64,000 bases of DNA from Parasponia andersonii (lineage: Eukaryota > Streptophyta > Magnoliopsida > Rosales > Cannabaceae). The position numbers and the translations under genes are program-made. Shown piece by piece: positions 1 through 9,016 of the stretch. Positions within the stretch are counted from its first letter, which is position 1. Every line of letters begins with the position of its first letter. The notes below the pieces were generated by a model, which worked only from the letters and a program-made list of their open reading frames with translations, was not told where the DNA came from and searched no databases. The stretch lies in contig JXTB01000386.1 in the NCBI GenBank assembly GCA_002914805.1, forward strand, positions 83,471-147,470, given 5' to 3'.

Positions 1-346
1 TTATAAAATCATTAAGCTCCTCACTGACCAACTTAACTCATTTACGTAACTTAGAGCTAGACAAAGCTCTTTTACACAAAACATGTAAGCATGCACGTGA
101 ATTGGGGCGTGACATGGTCGACCACTGCTTGGACCCGTCGTTGTAGAGGAAGAGGCCCGGGCTCGGCTCTTATCGGGAGCAAACAGGACGTTACAACTCC
201 GATGTGTCCCTGCGAGTCCATCCAAGACCTGCTTCTTACAAATAGAGCCTCCGGGTCTGTGTCCCTGTCGACTACGCATTTTATATTTTAGGCAATAATA
301 AACAGATTTTGGTTTTAATTTCTGTCTTCGTGCTTGATCTTGTCTT
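1..346. other. Unassigned stretch, probably 3' non-coding part of the Gypsy element
   Basis: No protein of a known family can be read here on either strand. It lies beyond the tandem arrays, on the side where the 3' LTR of the minus-strand Gypsy element should be. I found no match to the 5' LTR at 8230-9016, so the 3' LTR probably lies before position 1 or has been lost. Confidence 0.35.
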
Positions 347-864
347 GGCCTACTTCCAACGGGTAGGCCCTGGCACCATTCACTTCCAGTCCATGTGTAA
401 CTAAGGTGCTCTCTGGGGAGGGTCTACTTCCAACGGGTAGACCCTGGCCCTACTTTTCTTTAGCTTACGCGTAATAAAAGTGCTCCCTAGGGAGGGTCTA
501 CTTCCAATGGGTAGACCCTGGCTCTGTTTGCCTTTGGCTCATGTGTAGCTAAGGTACTCTTTGGGGAGGGTTTGCTTCTAACATGTAGACCCTGGCCCTG
601 CTTGTCTTTGGCTCGTGCGTAGCTAAGGTGTTCTCTAGGGAGGGTCTGCTTCTAACGTGTAGACCCTGGCCCCGTTTGCCTTTGGCTCATGCATAGCTAA
701 GGTGCTCTTTGGGGAGGGTTTGCTTCTAACGTGTAGACCCTGGCCCTGTTTGCCTTTGGCTCGTGCGCAGCTGAGGTGCTCTCTGGGGAGGGTCTACTTC
801 TAATGTGTAGACCCTAGCCCCGCTTGCCTTTGCCTCGTGCGCAGCTAAGGTTTTCCCTGAGAGG
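347..864. repeat. Tandem array of seven 74-bp units
   Basis: Seven units start at 347, 421, 495, 569, 643, 717 and 791, each exactly 74 bp apart. Each contains the arms GGTCTAC and GTAGACC (or one-base variants) about 9 bp apart, so every unit can form a short hairpin. The units differ by substitutions only, with no length change. The array sits in the 3' untranslated part of the minus-strand Gypsy element, between the pol remnant and the missing 3' LTR. Confidence 0.9.
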
Positions 865-924
865 GGTCTTATCGCCTAACTCTTTTCCCGTCCTGCAGGT
901 ATTCCTTGAGGGCTGGAGGCAAGT

Positions 925-2040
925 TTTCGTCGTGTGGCCTATTGCCTTTTGTACATCCTCTTGGGTCGTCGGCGAGCGACGTGATCCCCGTAGTACGATT
1001 CTTGACAAGGCCGGCTGGCAAGTTTGGTTGCGCAGCTCATTCCTCTTCGTACGTTTTCTCAGGCCATCGACAAGTGTTTTATTGCACGATGTGATTCCCA
1101 TAGTACGATCGTTTTCGAGGTCTGCTGGCAAGTTTTTGGTTGTGCAGCTCTTTTCTCTTCGTACGTTTTCTAGGGCCATCGGCAAGCGTTTTATTGCACG
1201 ATGTGATTCCTATAGTACGATTATTTTTTGAGGTCTGCTGGCAAATTTTTGGTTATGCAGCTCATTCCTCTTCGTACGTTTTCTCGGGCCATCAGCAAGC
1301 GTTTTATTGCACGATGTGATTCCATAGTACAATTATTTTTTGAGGTCTGCTGGCAAGTTTTTGGTTGCACAGCTCATTCCTCTTTGTACGTTTTCTCGGG
1401 TCATCGGCAAGCGACGTGATCCCTGCAGTACGATTTTTGATGAGGTCTACTGGAAAGCATTTTATTGCGTAGCTCATTTCTCTTCGTACTTTTTTTCGGG
1501 TCGTCGGCAAGCGACGTGATCCCCACAGTACAATAAAACTATTCCAGACGACCGTTCGTAAAATAACTGCAGCTCATTCCTCTTCGTACGTTTTCTCGGG
1601 TCATCGGCAAGCGACGTGATCCCCACTGTATGATTTTTGATGAGGTCTGCTGGCAAGTATTTTATTGCGCAGCTCATTCCTCTTCGTACGTTTCCTCGGG
1701 TCATCGGCGAGCGACATGATCCCCGCAGTATGATTTTTGATGAGGTCTACTGGTAAGCATTTTATTGCGTAGCTTATTCCTCTTCGTACGTTTTATCGGG
1801 TCGTCGGCAAGCGATGTGATCCCCGCAGTACAATTTTTGATGAGGTCTGCTGGTAAGTATTTTATTACGCAGCTCATTCCTCTTCGTACGTTTCCTCGGG
1901 TCGTCGGTGAGCGACGTGATCCCCGCAGTATAATTTTTAATGAGGTCTGCTGGCAAGCATTTTGTTGCGCATCTCATTCCTCTTCGTACATTTTCTCGGG
2001 TCGTCGGTAAGCGACGTGATCCCTACAGTACGATTTTTGT
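925..2040. repeat. Tandem array of about 112-bp then 100-bp units
   Basis: A conserved block containing CAGCTCATTCCTCTTCGTACG recurs, with its CAGCTC point at about 1033, 1145, 1258, 1370, 1470, 1570, 1670, 1770, 1870 and 1970. The spacing is about 112 bp for the first three steps and exactly 100 bp for the next six. The two unit types share the GTCGGCAAGCGACGTGATCC and TGAGGTCTGCTGGCAAG segments. This is a second array, distinct from the 74-bp one, inside the same retrotransposon 3' region. Confidence 0.9.
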
Positions 2041-2181
2041 TTGCGCGAGTAATTTGTGGGGTTTGGCACCGGGGCAGACCCTTTTTTATAGCAATCCAAA
2101 GCATAAGTCCGTGTAGCAGAAACCCTGACCTGTTTTGGAATTAAGCTATTCAATAATACAAGCATTTACATCTATCTCACA

Positions 2182-3687
2182 GCATTTACATGCATCTCAC
2201 ACGTGGTACTTTTTCAAGTGCTATGCGTTTCACATGTTTGGTAGGCTCTTTCCAGTCTTGAGTTCTTTCAGGACATATGCGCTATTGTCAAGTGCCTTGA
2301 TCACCTCATAGGGCTCGACCCAGTTAGAGTCTAGCTTCGAGGAATTCCCTGTTCTAACCTTCAAGACCCAATCTCCGGCGTTAAATCGACGAGTGCTAAC
2401 CTTCTTTGCGTAGTAAGACCTGGCCTGATGGTGGTACGAGGCCAGGTGAACCAGGGCCATGTCCCTTGTTTCTTCCAGGAGGTCTATGTTGTGGCTTAGC
2501 TACTGCTCGTTCAGTGAGGCATCTCTTACAACTTCAGAGCAAAGGGTCGGGAGGCCAATCTCAGTCGGGATCACAGCCTCTGACCTGTAGACCATGGCGA
2601 ATGGTGTTCTTCCCATTGATCTCCGCTCCGTGGTTCGATGGGCCCACACAACGGCCGGTAGCTCCTCTAATCACCTGTCTTTAGCCTTATGCAAGTTCTT
2701 TTTAATATTGCTGAACATGGCCTTATTCGTTGCCTCTGCCGGGTTGTTCCTCTTAGGGTAGTTTATGGATGAGAAACTGAGCCTTATTTCATATAACTCA
2801 CACAGTTCCTTAAGCTTAGCATTCTGGAACTGCGTGCTATGATCAGCGTGTATCTCCTTCGGTATTCCGTATCGGTAGATTATGTTTTTCCAAATGAAGT
2901 TAATTGTGTCTACCTTATTAACGGTCATATAGGCTTCAGCCTCTACCCATTTGGTGAAATAATCGGTGGCCAGCAAGATGTACCTTCTTCCCCCTAGACT
3001 TCTGGGGAGCTCTCCGATGATGTCCAGGCCCCATTTAGTAAACGGCCAAGGAGTTATGTTCGAATGGAGTTCCTCCACAGGTTGGTGCTTTATGGGGGCG
3101 AACCTCTGGCACTTGTCACATTTCTTGACAAATTGGGCCGCATTGGTCATCATGTATGGCCAGAAGTATCCAGCCGTCAAGGCCTTGTGGGCGAGGCTAC
3201 GTCCGCCAGAGTGGTTGTCACATGCTCTCTCGTGGATTTCCTCCATCAGCTTCTACGCCTCGACGGGACCTATGCACCTAAGCATTGGTCCCATCGTTGA
3301 TCTCCTGTATAGTCGTCCCCCTACCATCGAATATCTGGTAGCCTTCAGTCTGATCGACCTCGCTTCTTTGAGGTTTGTGGGCAGGTTTCCCAATGCCAGG
3401 TATTGGGTGATGAGTTTCATCCGCCCCTCGTCTACAGAGTCAGTTGCAAACACATGGCGTGTGGGGGTCTCCAAAGGGTCTCTCGTGTTTTCGCCTTTTA
3501 GCAGAATCTCCGCGTGTTGGCACTTTATAGGGGCGAACCTCTGGCACTTGTCACATTTCTTGACAAATTGGGCCGCATTGGTCATCATGTATGGCCAAAA
3601 GTATCCAGCCGTCAAGGCCTTATGGGCGAGGCTACGTCCGCTAGAGTGGTTGTCACATGCTCTCTCGTGGATTTCCTCCATCAGCTT
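2182..3687 (-). pseudogene. Gypsy integrase remnant
   Basis: The zinc-binding region is seen as HERACDNHSGGRSLAHKAL followed by CDKCQRFAP (HHCC type). The catalytic core follows: WGLDIIGELP, then TDYFTKWVEAEAY, then GIPKEIHADHSTQF, then NPAEATNKAM, so the acidic D, D and E positions are recognisable. A frame break follows near 2671. A C-terminal segment at 2460-2230 includes NAGDWVLKV and WVEPYEVIKALDNSAYVL. Its end is marked by two further stops where the family normally reads on. The zinc-binding part is present twice because of the 435-bp duplication. Confidence 0.8.
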
Positions 3688-3951
3688 CTACGCCTCGACG
3701 GGACCTATGCACCTAAGCATTAGTCTCATCGTTGATCTCCTGTATAGTCGTCCCCATACCATCGAATATCTGGTAGCCTTCAGTTTGATCGACCTCGCTT
3801 CTTGGAGGTCTGCGGGCAGGTTTCCCAATGCTAGGTATTGGGTGATGAGTTTCATCCACCCCTCGTCTACAGAGTCAGTCGCAAACACATGGCGTGTGGG
3901 GGTCTCCAAAGGGTCTCTCGTGTTTTCACCCTCTAGCAGAATCTCCGCGTG
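3082..3951. repeat. 435-bp in-frame tandem duplication inside pol
   Basis: Copies at 3082-3516 and 3517-3951 are the same length and differ by a modest number of substitutions. The unit is 145 codons, so the frame is kept. On the minus strand each copy encodes the linker between the second RNase H and integrase plus the integrase zinc-binding region. Both copies carry the same in-frame TAG (minus strand; plus positions 3253-3255 and 3688-3690). Confidence 0.92.
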
Positions 3952-4251
3952 TCCAGTCATTCCCCCGATCGATGCACTTTTAGCTAGCTCATCGGCGTTT
4001 TGGTTCATCTCCCTAGGTATTTGTTCAATATTGAAACTGCTAAAGCGGGCTTTCGCCCCCATTACCGTGGAGAAGTACCAATGTAATCTTGGCTCTTTTA
4101 CTTCGAAGCCTCTCCTGACCTGACCCACGATCAGCTGTGAGTCAATCTTTACTGTGATGCTCTCTACTCCGAAGTGCAGAGCCAGCTCAAGGCCTTGCAG
4201 TAGCATCTCGTACTCTGCCTCGTTGTTCGTTGCCTGGAAACCGAGCCTCAA
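3952..4251 (-). pseudogene. Second (archaeal-like) RNase H domain of the Gypsy element
   Basis: The segment reads NNEAEYEMLLQGLELALHFG, then ITVKIDSQLIVGQVRRGFE, then IPREMNQNADELAKSAS. This matches the RNase H fold with its E, D and C-terminal N-x-x-A-D-x-L-A signature. The family is the extra RNase H found downstream of the RT-linked one in Tat-lineage elements. The upstream beginning of the domain is separated from this frame near 4251-4340. Confidence 0.78.
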
Positions 4252-4341
4252 AGCTTTCTCTACTCTGAGTCCTGCTGGGGTCTGTAGGACTATTCCGATA
4301 CCTGATCCCGAGGCGTTCGTGGATCCGTTGGTGTAGAGGGT

Positions 4342-4746
4342 CTAGGTTGAAGGGATGTGAGGTGGAGACATCTGAAGCGGGTCGTTCAGCTCACCGAAAG
4401 ATTGGATTTCCACTAAGAAGTATGCCATAACTTGCCCTTTCTTCGCCACTCGAGGTCGATACTCGATGTCATATATCCCCAGTTTGATGGCCCACTTGGT
4501 TAGTCGTCCCGATAGGTCTGGTTTGGCCAAGATTTTCCGGATGGGGAAATCCGTATACACGGTAACCGAGTATGCCTCGAAGTATTGCCTGAGTCTCTTC
4601 TTAGTGTTGACCAAAGCAAGGACCAGTTTCTCTGCCATACTATATCGCGTCTCGGCATCTAGGAGTATGCGGCTTGTATAAAATACCAGCTTCTGCTTGC
4701 TGTCTTCCTCGACGAATAGTATGGTGCTGATCGCTACTTCGGACAC
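4342..4746 (-). pseudogene. RT-linked RNase H of the Gypsy element
   Basis: The frame reads FYTSRILLDAETRYSMAEKL, then VYTDFPIRKILAKPDLSGRL, then WAIKLGIYDIEYRPR. This is the usual RNase H segment following the Gypsy reverse transcriptase, including the SR-L--AE-RYS-EK motif. The canonical N-terminal catalytic Asp is not evident in this degenerate copy. A frame break separates it from the reverse transcriptase block. Confidence 0.78.
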
Positions 4747-5007
4747 TGCTAAATAAGCGTATAGGTGCTCCCCCTCTGCTGGAGAAGCCAGGATAGGCGG
4801 ATGACTTAAGTACAGCTTGAGCTCTGTCAGTGCCTTGTCCTGCTCCTCCCCCCAGACGACAGTGGAGCTTCTCTTTATGCACTGGAAGAAAGACTTGCAT
4901 CAGTCAGACATCTTGGAGACAAACCGGCTGAGAGTAGCTATCTTTCCGGTTAGGCGCTGGACCTCCCGAATGGTCGAAGGTCTTTGCACATCTGCGATTG
5001 AGGACAA

Positions 5008-5545
5008 CTAGGTCAGGTTGGCCTCAATGCCCCTTCTACTCACGATGTGCCCTAGGAACTGGCCGGAGGACACTCCAAACGTGCATTTCTTGGGGTTCAG
5101 ACGCATCCGGTATTGCCTCAGAATCTGGGAACATTCGTCTAGATGTCCCAGATGGTCCGAAGCTTCTTTGCTCTTCACGACCATGTCGTCAATGTAGACT
5201 TCCATAGTCTTCCCTAGCAGCCCGGCGAACATTTTGTTCATGAGCCTCTGGTAGGTAGGCCCCGCACTTTTTAAGCCAAAAGGCATGCGTCTGTAATAGT
5301 ACAGATCTCGCTCCGTAATGAATGCCGTGTGGATCTGGTCTTCCTCATACAGAGGGATCTGGTTGTATCCAGAGTAGGCATCTAGGAAGCTCATCCTGTT
5401 AAATCTAGTCGTCGCATCGACCATTTGGTCGATCCTTAGTAGGGGGAAGCAGCCATTCGGGCAGGCCTTATTCAGGTTGGTGAAGTCTATACAAGTACGG
5501 TCATCGCCGTTTTTCTTCTTCACCACCACCGGGTTGGAGACCTAG
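5008..5545 (-). pseudogene. Reverse transcriptase fragment of the Gypsy element
   Basis: The block starts with VVVKKKNGDDRTCIDFTNLN and continues through FLDAYSGYNQIPLYEED and YRRMPFGLKSAGPTYQRLM. It then reads YIDDMVVKSK, with the catalytic YIDD at about 5185-5196, and ends with LNPKKCTFGV and FLGHIVSRRGIE. It is clearly Ty3/Gypsy. It is cut off from its neighbours by stops: upstream, a TAG stands where a Trp is usual, and downstream the frame ends at 5008. Confidence 0.88.
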
Positions 5546-6105
5546 CACGGGTATACACATTCTATGATTAGGCCATTCTCCAGTAGTATCTCTACCTCCT
5601 TGTTGATCGTCCTGTTTTTCTCCGGCGTAAACCTTCAGGGTCTCTACCTGACCGGAGGGAAATTAGGGTTTATGTTCAACTGATGGCAGGCATGTGCGGG
5701 GTCTATCCCAGGCATGTCGTCGTGGGACTACGCAAAGACGTCTTCATTCTGCCTAAGGAACCCCAACAACGGGTTCTTTTCCTCCTCAGGTAGTAGGGCC
5801 CCGATTAAGACTACCTTCACCGGTTCTGCTTCTTTCAAAGGGACCTCCACCAGCTCCTCAATCGTGGATTCTAGCCCGTCAGACTCCTCTTTGATCCGCT
5901 TCACGTATGCTGGTAGGTAGTCCTTTGATTGCTATCTGTCCTTTGTCGATGCACTTGCACTCGTATCAGCTCCCTTCTGGGCGGTTGAAAAATATTTCCT
6001 TACAGAGGCTTGGTCTTCTTTGATGTCTATCGTATAAGTATCATCCCTTGATAGACATCTTAAGACCTGGTGGAGGGTGGAGGTGACCACATGCATGGCG
6101 TGGAT

Positions 6106-6885
6106 CTACCCTCTCCCCATGATGACGTTGAAGGAAGACTGACAGTCGATGATGACGAAATCCATGTCCAAGCACCTCTTCGCAGCGCAGACCTTCAGGG
6201 TCACGGCGCCCAAGGGGATGACCTTAGTACTGTTGAAGGCGAACAGCGGCTGACAGGTCGGCCTGAGTGCATTTCGATTCAGGCCCATGCTCTCGAACGT
6301 GCTGAGGAACAGGATATCAACACTACTCCCGCCGTCCACTAGGACCCTTCCGACCAATGCAGAGTCATTCTGCAACTTAATCACCAAAGGGTCGTCGTGG
6401 GGCAGGCACATTGTGGTCAAATCTTGCTGGGTGAAGGTGATGGGGGTGGCTGAGGCATAGCTTTCTCCCATCGTCAGGTGGTTGACGGAATGACCCATCC
6501 CCTTCAGGCGCTTCACCCTTTCTTTGGTCTTTTTTCGGCATTTTTCCATCTCCTCCCGACCCTGGGTCGGCTCTGGTCTGCCTACGATAGTCAGCACTAT
6601 CTTCAGAGCCTGCTCTCCTGACCTAGAGGCTTGGGTATGCTTTCCTTTTTTGGGCTTGGCGGCATTCTCTTTCGACTGATTTCTGCTGGTTTTCACGTAC
6701 TGCTTCAACTTGCTGGCATAGATCGCCATCATAACCTGCGCATAAAGGCTACGACAGTTGATGGTATCATGCCCGTGATCTTTGTGAAATTGGCAGTACC
6801 TGTTCCTATTTTTCATGTGCTCAGGAACACTGGACTTGGGCTGGTCTTTGAAAATGCCTTTGTCTATGTTCTGGAGGTAGATCAC
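6106..6885 (-). pseudogene. Gag zinc knuckle and retropepsin region of the Gypsy element
   Basis: The 259-residue frame has a variant zinc knuckle near residues 31-44, pattern C-x2-H-x4-H-x4-C (CQFHKDHGHDTINC), common in Tat-type gag. The aspartic protease follows near residue 181 (VLVDGGSSVDIL, with the usual D-T/S-G written D-G-G), then FESMGL and a closing FNVIMGRG. Between the two lies a basic Lys/Arg-rich stretch. The frame is open, but its neighbours are broken. Confidence 0.8.
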
Positions 6886-7189
6886 ATCAATCGGCGTATT
6901 GAGCTCATATTTCAGCAGTGGGTCCCTCGAAATCTTCCTCCTCTTGCCGCCTTCTTGACTGCCTTGGGTTGGGGCTCCCTGCTTCGGAGCTGGTCCTTAG
7001 ACCGGCGTAGGCCTCTTTATTCCTTACGGAGTTGGGGTTTGCACCGGCGCCGTTGCCACTGCGGCAGAGGCCTTGGGTGCTTTCTAGTAGCTTTCCGGTA
7101 CCTTAAATACCCCTTTCGACTTTTCTTGGACGTCTGCCATGTCATATGGAAAATTCAAAAGCAGATGGTCTGATAGCATAGATCCCGGC

Positions 7190-8135
7190 TACAGACCCCT
7201 AACGAACGAGCTTGCGGCTTGTGCCGAGTCAACGTTGTGCACTAGGGACATCACCTTCAGAAAACGCGACAAGTATTCTCTCGGAAACTTGTTCGCAGTT
7301 TGTTCCAACCGGTAGAGATCTCGCATGGTTTTCTGCTACCTCCGAGCGCCCGCGTATTGCTTTAAGAAAAGTTTGCAGAAATCTTCAAACCCGTTTATAG
7401 ACTTCTCTGGGAGTTGTCTGAACCATAATAGGGCCAACCCTGCCAGGGTGGTGGAGAAGACTTTGCAGGTCACAGCCTCGTCCCTGGTTTCTAAGGTCAT
7501 CTTTAGCTGAAAGTGGTATATGTGATCGAGGGGGTCGGTCTTTCCCTCGAACAGTCTGAAGGTCAGAGTTGTGAAGTCTTTCGGCTTGGACTCTAGCTAG
7601 ATCCAATCAGCGAAGGCCGTCCGGTTGATCCCTCGTAAGGTTTTCTCTGCCAGATCATCGGGGGTCTAGCTGTGATGGGTCCCAAGCCTCTTACTCAGTT
7701 CCGCCATCATTTCTTGTTTCTAGTTGGGAAGCACACCTTGCTTTCTTGGTGTCTTCTATCCACCGCCGCTCCGGCCGGAAAAGGCCTTGTCTGGCTTTGT
7801 CGATTCCCCTACATCTGTGATCTGGATGGGGCGGGGACTTCCCTCGGCGGTTGGCCCCCAGACTCTTGTTGGACCTCTTTGTCAAAGTCTTCTCTTCGCC
7901 CGCTCCTGGCTTCACTTGCCAGCAGCCTTTCGAGGCGGACGTTATCTCTGCGTGCTTTTGCGACTTCATCTTTTAAACTCAGGACGGCCTCATGGGCCAT
8001 TTCTGCCTTCCAGTTTGCTTCTGTCAGGGCGGCAAATATTTGGTCCAGCTTTTTCTCCGAACCTAGTCGTGTTTCTCGGGAGCTCTCTTCGACGTCGAGA
8101 CGTGTGCTCCTGGTTGTCATTCTTGAAGGTGCCAT
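7190..8135 (-). pseudogene. Gag N-terminal remnant of the Gypsy element
   Basis: An ATG at 8135 opens a 108-residue frame that stops at 7809. It includes a helical segment (LDQIFAALTEANWKAEMAHE, then LKDEVAKARRDNVRLERLL) typical of Tat gag N-termini. A second short frame (7606-7385) continues gag-like sequence in another phase. Stops and frame changes show that gag is not translated as one protein. Confidence 0.6.
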
Positions 8136-8209
8136 CCGATGTTGTATGATTTTTTATTCGGGGAGAGCGCGATCGTGAGATTCCTACTCTTTCTCTCACG
8201 CTCAACGAT

Positions 8210-8229
8210 TCCCACAGACGACGCCAAAC
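8210..8229 (-). other. Probable primer-binding site
   Basis: Directly inside the 5' LTR the minus strand reads TTTGGCGTCGTCTGTGGG. This resembles the block that follows the 5' LTR in many plant Gypsy elements. I did not assign the priming tRNA. Confidence 0.5.
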
Positions 8230-9016
8230 TGTTGGTGCAATTCTTATCAGCTGTCCACATATCTCTGAACTACTGATATTATATCTACCAACTGTCCACA
8301 TATCCTTGCTATCCCAGAGTGCTTTTGACTTCAGGTCGGGTCGGAGAGGCGGGAGTGGCCACCTGCAAAGACTCTCCGATGCTTAAGTCAGTTGTTTATC
8401 CCTGAGTCTGAGTAGCAAAGATAAAGTTTTTCTCTGTATATGTTTATCTTCATCTCCCTTTTTTGAGGGAGAAGCAAGACTCGTATATATAATCTTGGAA
8501 CTGGGAGCTTTTCTGGCTCTCAATCCCAGGATCGAGTACATTTTCTCATCATGACTTACTCCAGAGATCACGGGCCGTGATTACCATGATTTCTCTTGCA
8601 TCATCGTGGCCTGCTTTCTACCGTCCCCTACGACTCGAGCCTGTCAAGGGCGAGACTTTGACAAACCGCCGTTCTGTCAGGACAGTTTGCCCAATGTGCG
8701 CACCTACCCAGGATCATATTACATGCCCTGTCTGGGTCTGGAGTAGTGCGTTGCCTCCCATGGTCTTCTGGCGGAAGATCCTTGAGGCTTCTGACCCCTA
8801 GCTGCCGAGGTAAAAACTGGATTGGCCTGAACCATCCAGGGTCTGGGATGGATTCGGCCCTAGCCTCGGACGGCCCATGGGCTCATGCGGTACGGCATGT
8901 GACTCATGTGGCTTTTAATGGTTATTCTAGGCACGTGTCGGATGACGTGCTTCCTTTGTGATCTGTTCTGCCACTCAATCGTCCATGTAGCACATGATCT
9001 AGGAACGGGTCTCACA
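8230..9016 (-). repeat. 5' LTR of the Gypsy element
   Basis: The minus strand begins TGTGAGACCCG at 9016 and ends CACCAACA at 8230, giving TG...CA ends with the probable primer-binding site immediately after. A TATATA promoter-like box lies on the minus strand at about 8484-8493. The boundary is inferred from these signals because there is no second LTR in the window to align. Confidence 0.65.

Larger units (their letters stand above)
865..9016 (-). mobile_element. Degenerate Ty3/Gypsy (Tat-type) LTR retrotransposon, partial
   Basis: On the minus strand the order is 5' LTR, gag, protease, reverse transcriptase, RNase H, second RNase H and integrase, which is the Ty3/Gypsy order. A second, archaeal-like RNase H between the first RNase H and integrase is known from the plant Tat lineage. 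The reading frames contain several stops and frame breaks, including a Trp-to-stop just before the reverse transcriptase block and a stop before the integrase zinc-binding region. The copy is therefore non-autonomous. The 3' LTR is not in the window. Lineage is assigned by motif only. Confidence 0.85.

Noticed and set aside
347..2040. Regular repeats considered as a CRISPR-like array
   Set aside because: Whole units repeat without unique spacers, and the setting is a plant retrotransposon.
2966..4123. Plus-strand open frame of 385 codons
   Set aside because: It runs antisense to the integrase and second RNase H remnant. It is long only because the 435-bp duplication is a multiple of three and doubles a stop-free stretch. 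It has no family resemblance.
7672..8178. Plus-strand frames over the gag region
   Set aside because: They are antisense to a better-supported gag remnant with recognisable retroelement order.
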